A DNA stretch of 64,000 nucleotides from Chlorokybus atmophyticus (taxonomy: Eukaryota; Streptophyta; Chlorokybophyceae; Chlorokybales; Chlorokybaceae). Shown here one piece after another: positions 11,347 to 22,733 of the stretch. Location: assembly GCA_009103225.1 (NCBI GenBank), contig RHPI01000638.1:115241-179240 (forward strand). The letters run 5' to 3'. Numbering within the stretch: position 1 is the first letter of the stretch; the number at the start of each line of letters is the position of its first letter. The translations under genes and the position numbers were made by a program. Under the pieces are notes generated by a model, which searched no databases, was not told where the DNA came from, and saw only the letters and a program-made list of their open reading frames with translations.

Positions 11347-13118
11347 CTGCAAGCACAACCACATGAGTCATGCTGCCAGCCATGAAAGATGCAACCCTCA
11401 CAGTTGCAAAAGAAGAACAACGTGCACAGTGTATCCAGAACGCATGCAATGAGTCACTGTGCTAGTTATGACAGAAGCAAGCATCAAAGTTAGAAGTTGA
11501 GCAAGAAGCAACGTGCACAGTGCATCAAGAACGCATGCAGTCTAGCTTGCCCTTGCGACTGCGGTGTCAGGTGGAGTTGTTGTAATGTGCTGGGCGTTAG
11601 CGCGGGGTCTTGCTGCAATTGGTTGGCGACGGTTGCCTAGTTGAACACCGGGGGTAATGTGGACAACTGGCGCCGACCTCCACGACGAGGTGCACTTACG
11701 GATGGACCACGAGGCACCTCTCCAACTGATAGTTGGGTGCCGCCTGTTTAGCTGATAGTGACGCTGCCGCTTCCAACGCTGCCGCCGCCGGTTGGCCCGC
11801 CCGAATATACCAAGCGCGAAAACGAAAATGAGGCGGTTTTGAACGTCTGGAGTCCCGCACTAAAGTCGCACTTGTAGTGCGTATTTGCTCCTATGGTTGA
11901 TGGTACGACTTATGCATTCGTGCCATCCATGCTTCGTACAACCATTGGTAACAATGGTTGTGTCGTAACATTTATGGTACGACAGAGGCATCTCTCGTCC
12001 AACCCCAGCCATTGCCGTACAATGGCTCTGTCGTACCATCCATGGTACGACAGAGGCATTGCTCGATCAGCCCAAATGGGAGTTGGCGTGCACTCACCCA
12101 AACACGCTTCATTGATGGCCGGATGATGGCACGCAGGGGCACCAGGTTGATGACGGGTCGAATGTCAGGCTTGATGGGCCTGGGTTCGACTAGGAGGCGG
12201 AGGATCAGGAGTCGGAGGAGGAGGCGGCGGCGGCGGCGGCGGCGTGGCACATCTTGCGAGAAGTTGTGGTCGTAAGAGTTCAAGCAGCGAAGCCAGCTAC
12301 TACCGGTCGCCACGTCATGGATCATGGCAGGCATCAGCAATGGGGCTGTCCAACATGCATCACCAACATTGGACAAGCCAGCAGGCAAGCCATTAAAGAC
12401 CATCTTCACACAGAGAGCTGCTTGGTGGCTCGCTTTCTGCAATAAGGAGTGGATCAGGAGCTGCAGTCTTGGAGCCCCTTGTCAAAACTATGCGGGACCA
12501 ATTGCGGCTGTGGGAACAAGCACAAAAGAATGCAGAGGTACGCTTAACAGTCACATGCATTTCCTTGCAAGAGCAATTTGTTTTTTAGCGCAGTCCATGT
12601 GATATGTGTAGCGTGGCTGTAGGCCTCCACTATTCACCCATACCCACCCTACAGTCAAGCCGACATTGCGGAAGCCAGAGCAAATAACCAGAGCTGGGCG
12701 GCGGTATGTTGTTGCCAATCTCGCTGTGCATGCTGACTGCATGCACCTCCAATGCATGCCTACCTTTGCATGCTAGGATGTGCGTGAGCGTGCGAAGTCG
12801 CGCGCGCGTGCCGAATGAAGTAGGCTGGGTTTGAGCACAGGAGCGCGTGGCCATTCGTCCGGCATTCAACCAATAGTGCATCAACCAGCAATGACGCAGT
12901 CCATGCAATCATTCGTGCATCAACCAGCAATGCCGCAGGTGACTGTTCGAAGCAACCAACTGATGACGGTGTGACGCAGTTGACTATTGCAATTGCAGTG
13001 TCGCAAGCATGCAGCTAACCCACATGTGATTGGTTGACAGCACCACAGTGCAATAGGTCCTGTTGAAGCTCCTATGCAAGCCTGGATTCAATCCCATTAA
13101 CTGGTCCTTCAATCCCAC
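11347..13118. other. Transposon-derived region with ATGGTACGAC repeats, no clear gene
   Basis: From 11899 to 12060 there are several copies of ATGGTACGA(C) and its complement, giving nested palindromes. At 12196-12245 there is a GGAGGCGGC-type trinucleotide stretch. A minus-strand open segment at about 12090-12270 ending at a GTGAGT donor may be an upstream exon of the gene broken at 10.4 kb. The rest has only short overlapping frames. Confidence 0.5.
11899..12060. repeat. ATGGTACGAC repeat cluster, left
   Basis: Direct and inverted copies of ATGGTACGAC occur within 160 bp, for example GTACCATCCATGGTACGAC near 12033. Related motifs recur at 16.42-16.54 and 21.55-21.76 kb around the transposase. 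Subterminal repeat clusters of this kind are typical of CACTA-related elements, so these may be transposase binding sites (inference). Confidence 0.45.
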
Positions 13119-14978
13119 TTGCTGATGGGCGCGGCGGCAATGCGGCATCAGTTTAACATGCATGTTGGCATGTTGAATCCCGACATGTCCATTGGGGCAG
13201 TGGCGCATGATGTGCCCATGGCTTACGAGCTCCGCGACGAGTCTGCGATCGAGGGTGGCGGGGAGAGTGCACCTAATACCACCTTGTCAGCCCCCATGGC
13301 TTCCCCTGCTCCATGCAGCCCACGGGCCATTGAGGTAAGTCGCTGTCTTTTATGCTCGTGCCTTGGTAACAATGCGTCAGGCACTGCATAAGCTTATATT
13401 CGTCCTTTGCAACATTGTGAGCCATCTTATCCTGGGTCCTGTATACAGCCCCCCTTGCTGCATGCACAAGTGGTCTCACCTGCAGCTCCTGCTCCCCTCG
13501 CAGCCAGAGCGCAACCACCTTCCGCGGCACCAGTCCTTCGTGCACTGCCATCTCCTCCACGAGCAGCACCGGTGATTGCGGGGCAACAATCCTTCTTGCC
13601 GCCACCGGCGAGACCACAGCACAATGCAACAACCGATGTGGCTTCTGCACCTACCTTACCCCACCCGCTGCAAGTTGAAGCCGGCAGTCTGCCCCAAACT
13701 CAGGTACTTTATCAGTCACTGTGACTCTTGCCGTCCACAGTTGGACACACCATTTAAGTGCTGTATGCGCATGCAGCAGGGGTCACCACCTGCCAGCGGG
13801 TCATTAGAGGAGCTGGCCGCAACCCGCATACGGCCATCAGTCATGCTAGGTAGCCAGCTCGCCTCATGGGACCAGTTCAATGCGCCAACGGATGGTAACT
13901 GCTTCTACCATTGTGTATTTCGCGCCATGCCATCCATAGCGCAAAGTGTTCTAGATGATTACAAGTGCCCCAGCTCGAGCAGAATTTGGGCCATGCTGGA
14001 CACCATAGACGACGACGGCAGGGGGCACACTCTCCGCAAAATCACCGCCAAGGCTGTCGATGCAGGCGTGGCGAGCAGAATTCTAGACTTCTGCAGAGCT
14101 ACTGGTGCCGCGGGAGAGATGGCGCAGTATTACGACAAACTGCCTGCGACATGTTGGCTGATGTCAATTGCAACATTGACCTAGCCATGGCTAAGGTGCG
14201 ACAGATTGTGCGGAGAAAAGATGTGTACGTCGAGCACCTGCAGATGACCATGTTCGCCAACAAGCTGGGCTTGTTGATTGGCTGCGTGACCGTTCAGCGC
14301 GAGCATGGGGAGTGGGTGCCATGGCCCGGCAGCGCAGTTTGGGTTGAAAATAAAAAAGCCCCCAACTCAGTCCTGTTGGTGGGCAACACTGCTCCTGATG
14401 AGCCAGAAGCACACTTTTGGCTCCTCAAGCCTGCAAGCACCGAACAGTGGTCGTGGCCTATGCATGAAGTGCCACCGGAGGTAACACACCTGATCGGAGA
14501 GTGGCGGAATGGCGTTGCCAATTCCCCGCTACCACCGGCTGTGACCCAGAGTGCTGCGCCAACGCCTCAGGCCTCGCCTTCGTGTGCTAGGCAAGAAGTA
14601 GCCAAGTGTTCTGCACATTCTGCCTCGCCTCAACCACAGCCACATGCTCGCAATCCCAATTCAGCACCCTCCCTTCCTGCCGCGGAGACTCACTTGCCAC
14701 CGCACTCTTACCATCCGGAGGCATCTCCATCAAGAAGCGGCTGTAGCTCGCCCTCTCCCTCCAAGCTTGCCACATTGATCCCAGCCTGTCTTGTTGGTAA
14801 AGAGATTGATCGAGGTGTCCTGAAAGCTGCACTGAAAGACAAAGGCTTCATGCTCGACCTCATGAAGCAACATGAGGTCGTGGAGGAATGGGAGGCAACC
14901 AACAAGCGCAAGGCTGTGGAGCAAGAAGATAACGCCTTACCTCCTCTAAATGACAGTGCCACGGAGAGCGCCTGCTAA
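13119..14978 (+). pseudogene. OTU-family cysteine protease gene, frameshifted
   Basis: Exons in phase: about 13119-13334, 13449-13703 (Pro/Ala-rich linker) and 13741 onward. The OTU catalytic motif APTDGNCFYHCVFRA (D-G-N-C with nucleophile Cys) lies near 13890. The frame carrying it ends at 14184. The next frame (open to TAA at 14976-14978) carries the rest of the fold, with FANKLGLLIGCVTVQ and the catalytic His in EAHFWLLKPA. The switch falls at about 14120-14160 without a usable intron, so there is a 1-nt indel or a sequencing error. The C-terminus is a Pro/Ser-rich linker followed by a charged helix with a KRK cluster. OTU proteases cleave ubiquitin chains and are frequent passengers in large eukaryotic transposons. 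The start is uncertain. Confidence 0.68.
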
Positions 14979-15119
14979 GATGTGCAGGGTGAAAAAAAAA
15001 AAAGAAGAAGGTTATTGGAACAAAGGACGCTGACAGGACCAAAAAAGGAAAGGTGAGGCATCGTTACAACATTAGAAGAAGCACAGCGCCTTGAAGCCTC
15101 ACTGGGGCTGACTGTGTGT

Positions 15120-16028
15120 CTTGAGTAGGCACAGGCGGGTTTACAGCGTCAAGTGGATGCTCAGCATCGTCCAGAGAGACAGCCGGTGCGGCACGAGCTG
15201 CCTAAGCTCAAAGCACCGACGCGCAGACGCTTCGAGGGGCTGACTCGTAATGCAAAGGAGTTGATCACCCTACAGTACGCCCAAGACGCGCTGCATCACC
15301 GCATGCGGCATGTTTTGAGGTGGGTGACGAAAGTATGCAATAAGTGGGAGCAAACGCGGAGTGTGCGGTCTAATCAAACCTTTGGGGATTGGCCGTGGTT
15401 GGAACCCATACACGATATGGCCATCCGTAGTACGTTGTTGCCCCTTGCCGTCCTCGATATGATGGTGTTGTTGCTGCCGCAGCAACCCGGCAATGTGCAA
15501 GAGCTATCTGCGGAGCAGAACTTCGACCTGCTGCAGCAGATGTATCTGTCGATGTCGACTAATGCGGGTCGAGATGTGTGCCACTATCTGAGCAAACATA
15601 CTCGGTGGCAAGTAAAACCATTCGAGCTGTACTTGGCATGCTTTGGCTGGCAGTGGCTGTATGTCATACAGCACGTCGAGCTGATTGTGTGAAAGCTCGC
15701 AGAAAATGACGATGCGGGGGAGTACACGAGTGACGACAGCCATGTTGAGGGCCTGGATGAACGCATGCTGGACGAGACCACCAAGACAAGCAGGTGGTGT
15801 ATGGAGGCAGATGGGCAACAGATAATCAAGCAGGCAGTGGAGCGTTATGCTGCGCCATTCAGATGGGAGTCGCTACGCCTGCAACGCGATAACAGAGTTT
15901 GGTGGCAGAGGCAGCTTGCACACCCGCGTGCACCATGTGTGCTGATTTGTCGCATTAAAGAGCCACCCCCCAAGCGGATGGGGAGACGCCCTGTTGCAAG
16001 AAAGCGATGTGCCATGTCTGCATCATAG
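15120..16028 (+). CDS. Hypothetical protein of the transposon region (possibly broken)
   Basis: An exon after an acceptor at 15128 (gagtag) reads through 15153-15692 with basic then hydrophobic segments (HDMAIRSTLLPLAVLDMMVL; LYLACFGWQWLYVIQHVELIV). A second frame from about 15700 to 16028 starts acidic (DDAGEYTSDDSHVEGLDERM) and ends basic (RRPVARKRC). The two overlap closely, so this is one gene with an indel or two small genes. No family recognised. It follows the OTU gene on the same strand. Confidence 0.4.
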
Positions 16029-16419
16029 CACATCAGAAGACTGTGGCAAATAAATGAAAGAATCTACAAGCGTGTCCATTCTGCAAGCAACCTCACCCTT
16101 TTTGGTCGCCACGCCTGATGCAAGACGCCAACGTGTCGGCAGTGATTTAGTCCCCGCCTTAATGCCAATTGTGCATATATTGTAGTTTTGTGTTGGCTTC
16201 CTGTGAACCATGTAGGTACATGTATAGTAGCAGCATGGTGCATGGTGCACCAGAGATCTGCTGTTGTCAGAAGCATTGGCTGTACATGTGTATGATGACT
16301 GCCCGGCGCATGAGTCAGTGCATGGCTTGCATACCTCGCTGGTTTAAAGCGTGGTTGACAGCAACAAATTCGGACAGCGCTCTGGGTTCCATGGCATGAC
16401 AGCACATTATTACTCTACG

Positions 16420-16540
16420 ATCATGGTAGTATGCGAGTATCCTTGTATTGTAGTACCATTAACAGATGGAGTACTATTCATATTGATGTAGTACCATGCA
16501 TGGGTTTGCAATAGCGTCCTTGGTACAGTCGTGCTTCACT
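16420..16540. repeat. ATGGTAC-like repeat cluster, middle
   Basis: Several GTAGTACCAT/ATGGTAGTA motifs occur within 120 bp, related to those at 11.9 and 21.6 kb. This is a candidate internal or terminal binding-site cluster of the Plavaka-like element whose transposase begins at 18.25 kb. Confidence 0.35.
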
Positions 16541-16645
16541 TGAAGTTTGACCCATTTAAGGTTTGTACGCTGGCAACCCTAAATTCATGCCCATACCCTA
16601 AAGTCTTGCTCAGTTTGTGGGCAACCGTGCCGATTCCTATTTTGC

Positions 16646-17564
16646 ATGATGTCGGCGGCAGCAGTTGAATCCCCCTCACCTAGGAGACCATGCTTGGTGT
16701 GCCCACAATGCAATGCGTACGTATGTGCCAATGGCCGTAGGCAGCAAATGCGAGCACACTTGACCGAATGCCAGCGAGTGCAGACAGTGTGCCACGGTTT
16801 TAGTGCTGCTTGCTGGCATCACACCACACACAATGTCGACGTGTTTGGCTGCCGCCTCGGCCAAGTGTCGTGCAAGGAACCCGAGTTTTTCCATTGCGTG
16901 CAATGCGTGTGCGAATCGTGCTCGCGCTCATGCTTCGAGTGGCGAGGGGAACCCATGCGCTTCTTCACATGGACAACACCGGGACATGTGGTTAGTGGAC
17001 AGGTGGTGGATGCTGTGGAGGTAATCCACAAGAGTGGACCGCGACGTATCACTGCATGTTATGTTGGGCGTATGCTTATTTCATGCATGTTGAAGCTGTT
17101 GTCGCATTCAGAGCAGTCTTCCACGGTGTGGGCGTGGGCAGTTCCATCCACTGGCCGCTGTAGAGGAGGCAGACCAATCGTTGGACAGCGCACTGCATCA
17201 GCTGCGAAACGCAGTTAAGTTGGGATGCGAGCAGCTGATCGGTGTGAGTGTCATGGTGCATTGGCCGCTGGATGGGGAATGGTATGCGGGCGTTGTGGAA
17301 TCATTGAAGCAAGCGTCAGGTCAGCATCGCGTCGTGGCGTGCGAGATTGAGGACGCATCATATATGCATGGTGCAATGGAAAATGTCTTTGCAGGGCAGC
17401 ACCGTATAGTATTCGATGACGGTGATCGACCACAAACCATCAACTTTAAAGGGCACAACGTATTCGCGTACACATCAGTTGACGGGGCACGCCATGTTTC
17501 GCGTTTCTATAGCAAATGCAGTTCCTCCCGCAATGGCGGAGTGCATAGGGCGTCTCATGCTTGA
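16646..17564 (+). CDS. Cys-rich zinc-finger and Tudor-domain protein of the transposon region
   Basis: The first exon (16646 to a GTGGAG|GTAATC donor near 17020) is rich in Cys/His: CPQCNAYVCANGRRQQMRAH and later HCVQCVCESC, likely zinc-binding. A later exon from about 17160 encodes CEQLIGVSVMVHWPLDGEWY then AGVVESLKQASG. An intron of about 80 bp (near 17319-17396) joins in phase to QHRIVFDDGDRPQTINF. Together these form a Tudor fold of the PDS5/MSH6-like kind (VxVxWPLDxxWYxGxV ... DDGD). Tudor domains bind modified histone tails or other methylated ligands. It lies between the OTU gene and the transposase and may be transposon cargo. The link between the two halves is inferred. Confidence 0.5.
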
Positions 17565-17673
17565 AACAATGGATATGCGCTGTGACTACCCTCCTGTGTC
17601 ATGGAACTATGAGGCTTGAGTGTGGTGCACTGTATTGATGCTTAATGCCACATGGCGGACTGATTGTTGAATG

Positions 17674-18127
17674 TGTTGAAGGTATTACATGGGTGATGCT
17701 TGTATCCGGTCAGCTTGCCCTTGATACAGGAGTCGAGGGTCGAAGGTACCAGGAAGAAGCGCGTGGACTCCAGACTTGGTAAGACAGTCGAGTCATGACG
17801 GACTCCGGACCAGGCTGCTTGGTAGAGCCTTGGGAGAAATCGCGTAGCTTCGTGGATACGTAAGCTTAGCAGGCGTGGTTAAGCTTGTTGGAAAGCTTTG
17901 GTTGTGAGCTAGACAGCGTAGCTTACAGAACAGCAATTGGCTGAGTATAGCACACGCGGTGCTTGCCAACGTAAACGTGTGTAGAGACTGGCGGGGTATA
18001 AAGCCCAGACTTGTTGCAATGAACAAGAGAGGTCACGATGTAGCATGTGTGCGGATGCTATGGCAGTAGCAGTCATGCTCTTGTGTTGATGTTGTTGGCG
18101 TGTCACTTGCACGTGTGTATGTCAACA
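17674..18127 (+). mobile_element. Solo LTR of an LTR retrotransposon, copy 2
   Basis: A 454-bp element begins TGTTGAAGGTATTACATGGG and ends TGTATGTCAACA. It is flanked by the 5-bp duplication GAATG (17669-17673 and 18128-18132). It contains TATAAAG at 17997-18003. It matches copy 1 at 10388-10844 along its whole length with scattered substitutions, in the opposite orientation. Different target duplications show two independent insertions rather than one element with inverted ends. Confidence 0.92.
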
Positions 18128-18252
18128 GAATGTTGCATGGCACATTCGATTGTGGTGACAGTTGTGCAGTGCCAGCTGCCCGATATTGTATACGTCCACA
18201 TGCAAAAGTCTTAGCATACGATTAGCAATGCTCAACTGACTGATATGCTCCA

Positions 18253-21200
18253 CACTCAGAGTAGTGAGACAAGTACATGTGCCACGTGGAAGTGCAGTGA
18301 ACGTCCACCCAATACTTGCCCTCTTGTACACGGGCGCGTGTCCTTGTCAAACATGGGGAGCAGCTGGACAGTGCCTTTTACTTGCTCTAGAGTCACGACA
18401 TCGAGATGTGGACCGCCTCGACGCTTTTCCCATTGCAGAGCGATGCACTTTGTGTCGCTCGTCACACCCAGCTTTGTGTACCAGCGGACAAACACGACCT
18501 CCTTCCACACGCGCTCGCCTCTACCACCCCACACCACAATGCGCAGAAAAAGGAGTGCCTGAGCCCACCACGTCACGTTCACACCGACCTCATCACCTTC
18601 CAACTCAAGTGTAGAGAACCAAGGCCGCCCATGGAACATCCCAGTTGCGCGCGCCATGCTGATTCCTGATGTCATGTACAACGCTGCGCCTCCGTTCACC
18701 ACGCGAACAGCACGCCACCCGTCGGCCAACTCCAGTTGTTCCCTCCTCAACCAGCTGTCCAGGGTGGCAGGCAGCTTGTCGGCAAATGGAGTCTTCAAGG
18801 CGACTTGGCGGCTACGCGCAGATCCGCTCCAGTACGGGCTGGACTCCCTCCTTGTCAGCACATCCATCCGTAGCAACTTGTCCGTCTTCTCCATGACATT
18901 ACAGCACTGCTGCCGCGCCTGTACCATGACCGCGCGCATCTCCGGATCCACGACCATGCCATCCTCTCTCACATATTCCGCACAGCTCCATGCCTTTAGG
19001 ATACGTGCCTGGTAGTCCCGGTTGTTGCCACCACGCGCCCATCGTTTGATATTTTGGGCGTGCGTCTGCTCCATGCGGTTGGCGCTGAACCAATCTGGGT
19101 GTCCACTGCTGACAATTGCCGGCCCAAAATGAGTGAGCCGATGCATCTTCTCGATCTTCCAACCTAACTTCTGTGCAGAATGTGACGACAGTAGCGGATG
19201 CAACACTGCAGCTTTGAAGGCAGCCATCTCGTTGTCGGCTGTGGTCAGGGTCTCTCTTGTGTGTTCATGCGCCTTGAGCAACTTCTTGTTCCACTGGGCA
19301 AGCGATGCGGCAGCAATGGTGAAGAAATCGTTGCCCTCACTGTCGAGCAGCAAACCGTCTGCGAGGACCGGCAGCAGCTGCAGCACCGCCACTTTCTCCA
19401 CCACCTGAAAGGAGTGGTCGGACAGGAAGAAATCTACTGTGCTTGTGGGTGCCTTGAAGTGCGAAACCCGCAGAGTCGCCTNTCAGCCTGTGCACATCTG
19501 CTGTGAGCACGTGTCGTTGGCTTTTGTGTTCAACACCAAAGACGTGCCTGGCCTGCAGAATCTGTCTCGTAGATGGACGCATTCGTTCCTTCGCGGCGTC
19601 GTACACAGCAGCAAGCAGGTGGTCAATGATGCCTCCCAGCACATGCATTGCGTCAGGGGCAAGACGAGAGTAGCAGTCAGCTCCCGGCACCCGCGACTGT
19701 CGCCAACCCCACAGTGCATTCTGTTGCCAAACCACATTGCCTGGTTTCACGGAAAGCCATTCATCCTCACGAATGCCGATAATTTGACCATTACCTCCTC
19801 AACATGCATGGAGTGCTGCTCTTTGAAAGCCTTGGCTGCCTGGCGTGCATTCCTAACACCGCTATGCAGGTCCGCCTGCAGCTGACGTATTGCTGGTGTG
19901 TAGAAGGCCTCGGTTCCCAATTCCCGATCCTCATCCATCTCCAACAGATCTGATTTGGTGACGAGACAAACATTGCAAGGATGTCGTGTTTGGTTGCCCG
20001 ACACAGTGCGTGCGAGTGTGGCAGTCTCCTACAACACAACAAACTCAGATGTTCTACTGACAACATCCTCCATGCACTGTTTGCTGGCAGGCTGCATCCG
20101 GTTACAACCATTCATGCCCACTACCTGCAAATCGCTGATGTAGTTGGCAAGCGCGGGAAACACACGACGCTCGATGCCATTCGGGTCGATGAGCTGCAGA
20201 CCTTCTCAACTCGCCCGCTTCACATCCCCTAACACTACATTCAAAGCGTCGTGAAAAATCTCACATTTCCGAATGGAGATCGATTCCTTGCCCTGCGCCC
20301 AGGTGGGATGCCCGGCCACTGCGTGAACCACCGGCAGAAGCGCTATCATAACAACCCCCATGTTGCTAGCATACATGTCCCAACTGTAGTTGGCAAGCGA
20401 TGCCATCAGAGGGTAGCCAGAGCGCTTGCCCGCGCTGTCCAGCGTGGTCTTGTCACTGTACGGAATGGCAGGCGCTAAGTAGGACGCTTCCCCCACCTCT
20501 CTCCTCAAATCCACCTCCACATCCTTCCACCAATCACCCGTGGAAGGATGGCCAAAGCTGTGCTCGTCACCACTGTACTGGAGATTGAAGCCATTGGCGG
20601 CATGTGGATTGCCATACAACCGCGCGAGCCATACCTGCTCCGACCAAGAGCATTACTTACTATGCTGGCCTCAGAATAGATACTGCATCGATACTGCATT
20701 AGGTACTGCATTTCACAGACCTTGGCCGGCATATATGTGACGCAGATGTCCTGATCCTCAGGGTCTCCAGGCTTGCGCAGGTCAGCCGTCACGTAGTTCT
20801 GATACGGCAGCACACTCGCATGTGCATATGTGACATGGCTCTGATGGTTGAAGCACATGCACCGCACACCGTGAACACACCTCAGACTGAGAGAAAGCAA
20901 TCGTGGTCCGGAGGTAGCTGGCCGCATGCACACCGGTCTCCCACTGGAGCTCTTCCGTCAGGAAGTGTGCATTTCGGATGCACTTGATGATCCGCCCCAT
21001 GTCGGAGGCCGACAGGCCTTGGCCGTTGTTGCACTGCACGAATGCCACTGCAAGAGCATGCTCCGAGCCATACCACCTGGATTTCATCGCGTGCGAAGGG
21101 ACGCCTCCACTTCCATGTTGGCGTGCCACAGGTTTCTCAGGCACACGCACACATCAAAAGCCCTCGTTCACTTCCTCCTCCTCCTGTTGCTGCTGTGCGT

Positions 21201-21548
21201 GTGTCTCCTGGAGGAATCCTTCAGCATCAAGCATGTGCGCATCCTGAATCGAACTCCCGGGTTTAACATGACCCGCATCGTACTGTAATGGACGCTGGCC
21301 GACATACAGCTTGATCTGCTTGCACACCCTGCTGCTAATAATGTGCATGTAGACCGAGCTGCGTGTGGCAAAGCGCATGTGGCAATACGGACAAAGGACT
21401 CCCATATTTCACTACTAACGTCAACACAGGTGTCGCCAATGTAACCTGCATCATATCCAGCAACACGCACACCCGCCGCCGCCGCCACCGCTACCGCCAC
21501 CGCTACCCTTGCATGCCAGGTGTGGGAAACTTGGCCGCCATTCACTAA
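18253..21548 (-). mobile_element. Plavaka-like transposase (KDZ/CACTA-related DNA transposon)
   Basis: Read right to left: an N-terminal C2H2 finger CPYCHMRFATRSSVYMHI (~21.39 kb); AVAFVQCNNGQGLSASDMGRI (~21.0 kb); YSDKTTLDSAGKRSGYPLM, then FHDALNVVLGDV (20.2-20.6 kb); NGIERRVFPALANYISDLQ (~20.15 kb); the knuckle HPCNVCLVTKSDLLEM (~19.95 kb); LAPDAMHVLGGIIDHLL (~19.65 kb); and a long C-terminal exon 18256-19404 with KMHRLTHFG ... FSANRMEQTHAQNIKRWARG and FVRWYTKLG ... TVQLLPMFD. This order is that of Plavaka-type transposases, most familiar from fungi. Frame changes between blocks look like short introns, and an n at 19482 lies in the coding region. No family-wide catalytic defect is visible, but integrity is not proven. 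Element ends are not firmly placed. Confidence 0.82.
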
Positions 21549-21765
21549 CTCCGTCGTACATTATTATGGTACGATCGAGCCATTACACGTCCAGAGTGAG
21601 TCTCTGGAAATAAATAAATATATATATATATATATATCCTGATTGAACCGTTTCAACGGTACGAAGATGCCTTTGCCAAAGGTACCATTGAAATGGTGCC
21701 TTTGCTAAAGGTACCATTTGGTACCTTTGTACAGTGGCAATGGCAGTTCGTACCATTGACAACTC
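21545..21765. repeat. GGTACC/ATGGTACGA repeat cluster, right, with a TA run
   Basis: ATGGTACGATCG and repeated AAAGGTACCATT motifs form overlapping palindromes, and a TA dinucleotide run occupies 21617-21638. It directly precedes the 5' end of the minus-strand transposase gene, so it may be the promoter side or subterminal repeats of the element. Confidence 0.45.
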
Positions 21766-22269
21766 TAGCACTGTCAGTCCCCCTGCGCACGAAAACACCA
21801 TTGATAGCTCCGCCAAGCTATGCCCTTACAAGGGCGTGATGCCGAGGGTATGTGGCGTTTGGAGGATCGTTGGCGGCGCTGCCTGGGGCGTAGTGGGCAT
21901 TGTGGTCGAGGTCCGGGATGAATTCTCTGTTCGTACAGGGCGGGCAGGGTGCCGGAGGGGTGTCCTCGGTGTCAAACCCCACCATGCCTACCAAGGGCAC
22001 AGCCAATGACAACAGTGACTCGGGCGATATCTTACAGGGCTCCCCCTCCGAGTGGGCAAAGGCACACCACAATACTGCCTCTAAGAAAATCCGACCCACC
22101 AGCAGCTGCGACCACGGCGACATGATTGAAGGGACCAAACAAGACTGGCATAACCAAGGTGGGTTACGATGCACTGTCAATGCCACATGCTAGGGTTCTT
22201 TTATCTTGCACATGCACAGCCTCAAGTATCTTGCACTTGACATACACTGTCAATAACACATGCACACCC

Positions 22270-22733
22270 TCATGCACAACCTCTAGTGTCATGCACATGA
22301 GCAGCATGACCAATCTCGCAAATGCACAGCCTATTTCTACTTGCGGGAGCTCACAAGTCGCAAAAGAGAAGCTGCGGAGTACCACGAACGGGTAATCCAT
22401 GACCTAGTTTAAATGTTTCCAGCGGTAATTAAGCAGTATGCTTGCAGATTGCCATATTGGTCAGAGTGAACCGAGAGCAGTGCGGCAGGCTGACTGTCTG
22501 CCTGGTGGAGTGCAACAAAGCGGAAGACGAGGTAAACATGTGTATGCTGATGGGCTAGTCCTCAGTTATCGTAACGCCACTCTTACAGCATTACCAAATG
22601 CAGGTGGTCACTCTAAAAGCGACCATCAAGCGCATGCGCGTGCACGGCGAGTCGCTGGCATTCAAGCTGAAGGACGAAGTAGCCGCTGTACTGTCAGCGA
22701 GCGAGGCAGCGGATGAAGATGACTCCGGCGTTT
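22270..22733 (+). CDS. Small predicted coiled-coil protein
   Basis: Exons can be joined: one ending near 22391 (YLRELTSRKREAAEYHERV), one at about 22447-22531 (IAILVRVNREQCGRLTVCLV to a GACGAG|GTAAAC donor), and one from about 22588 to the TAA at 22731-22733 (HYQMQVVTLKATIKRM ... EDDSGV). The product is rich in charged heptad-like residues. No family recognised. It may belong to the transposon cluster. Confidence 0.35.

Noticed and set aside
10387-18128. A single 7.7-kb transposon with 455-bp inverted ends
   Set aside because: Each 455-bp copy has its own 5-bp target duplication (TAAAC, GAATG), so they are two separate solo LTR insertions.
18245-20004. Plus-strand frames of about 60-150 aa
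   Set aside because: Antisense to the Plavaka-like transposase.
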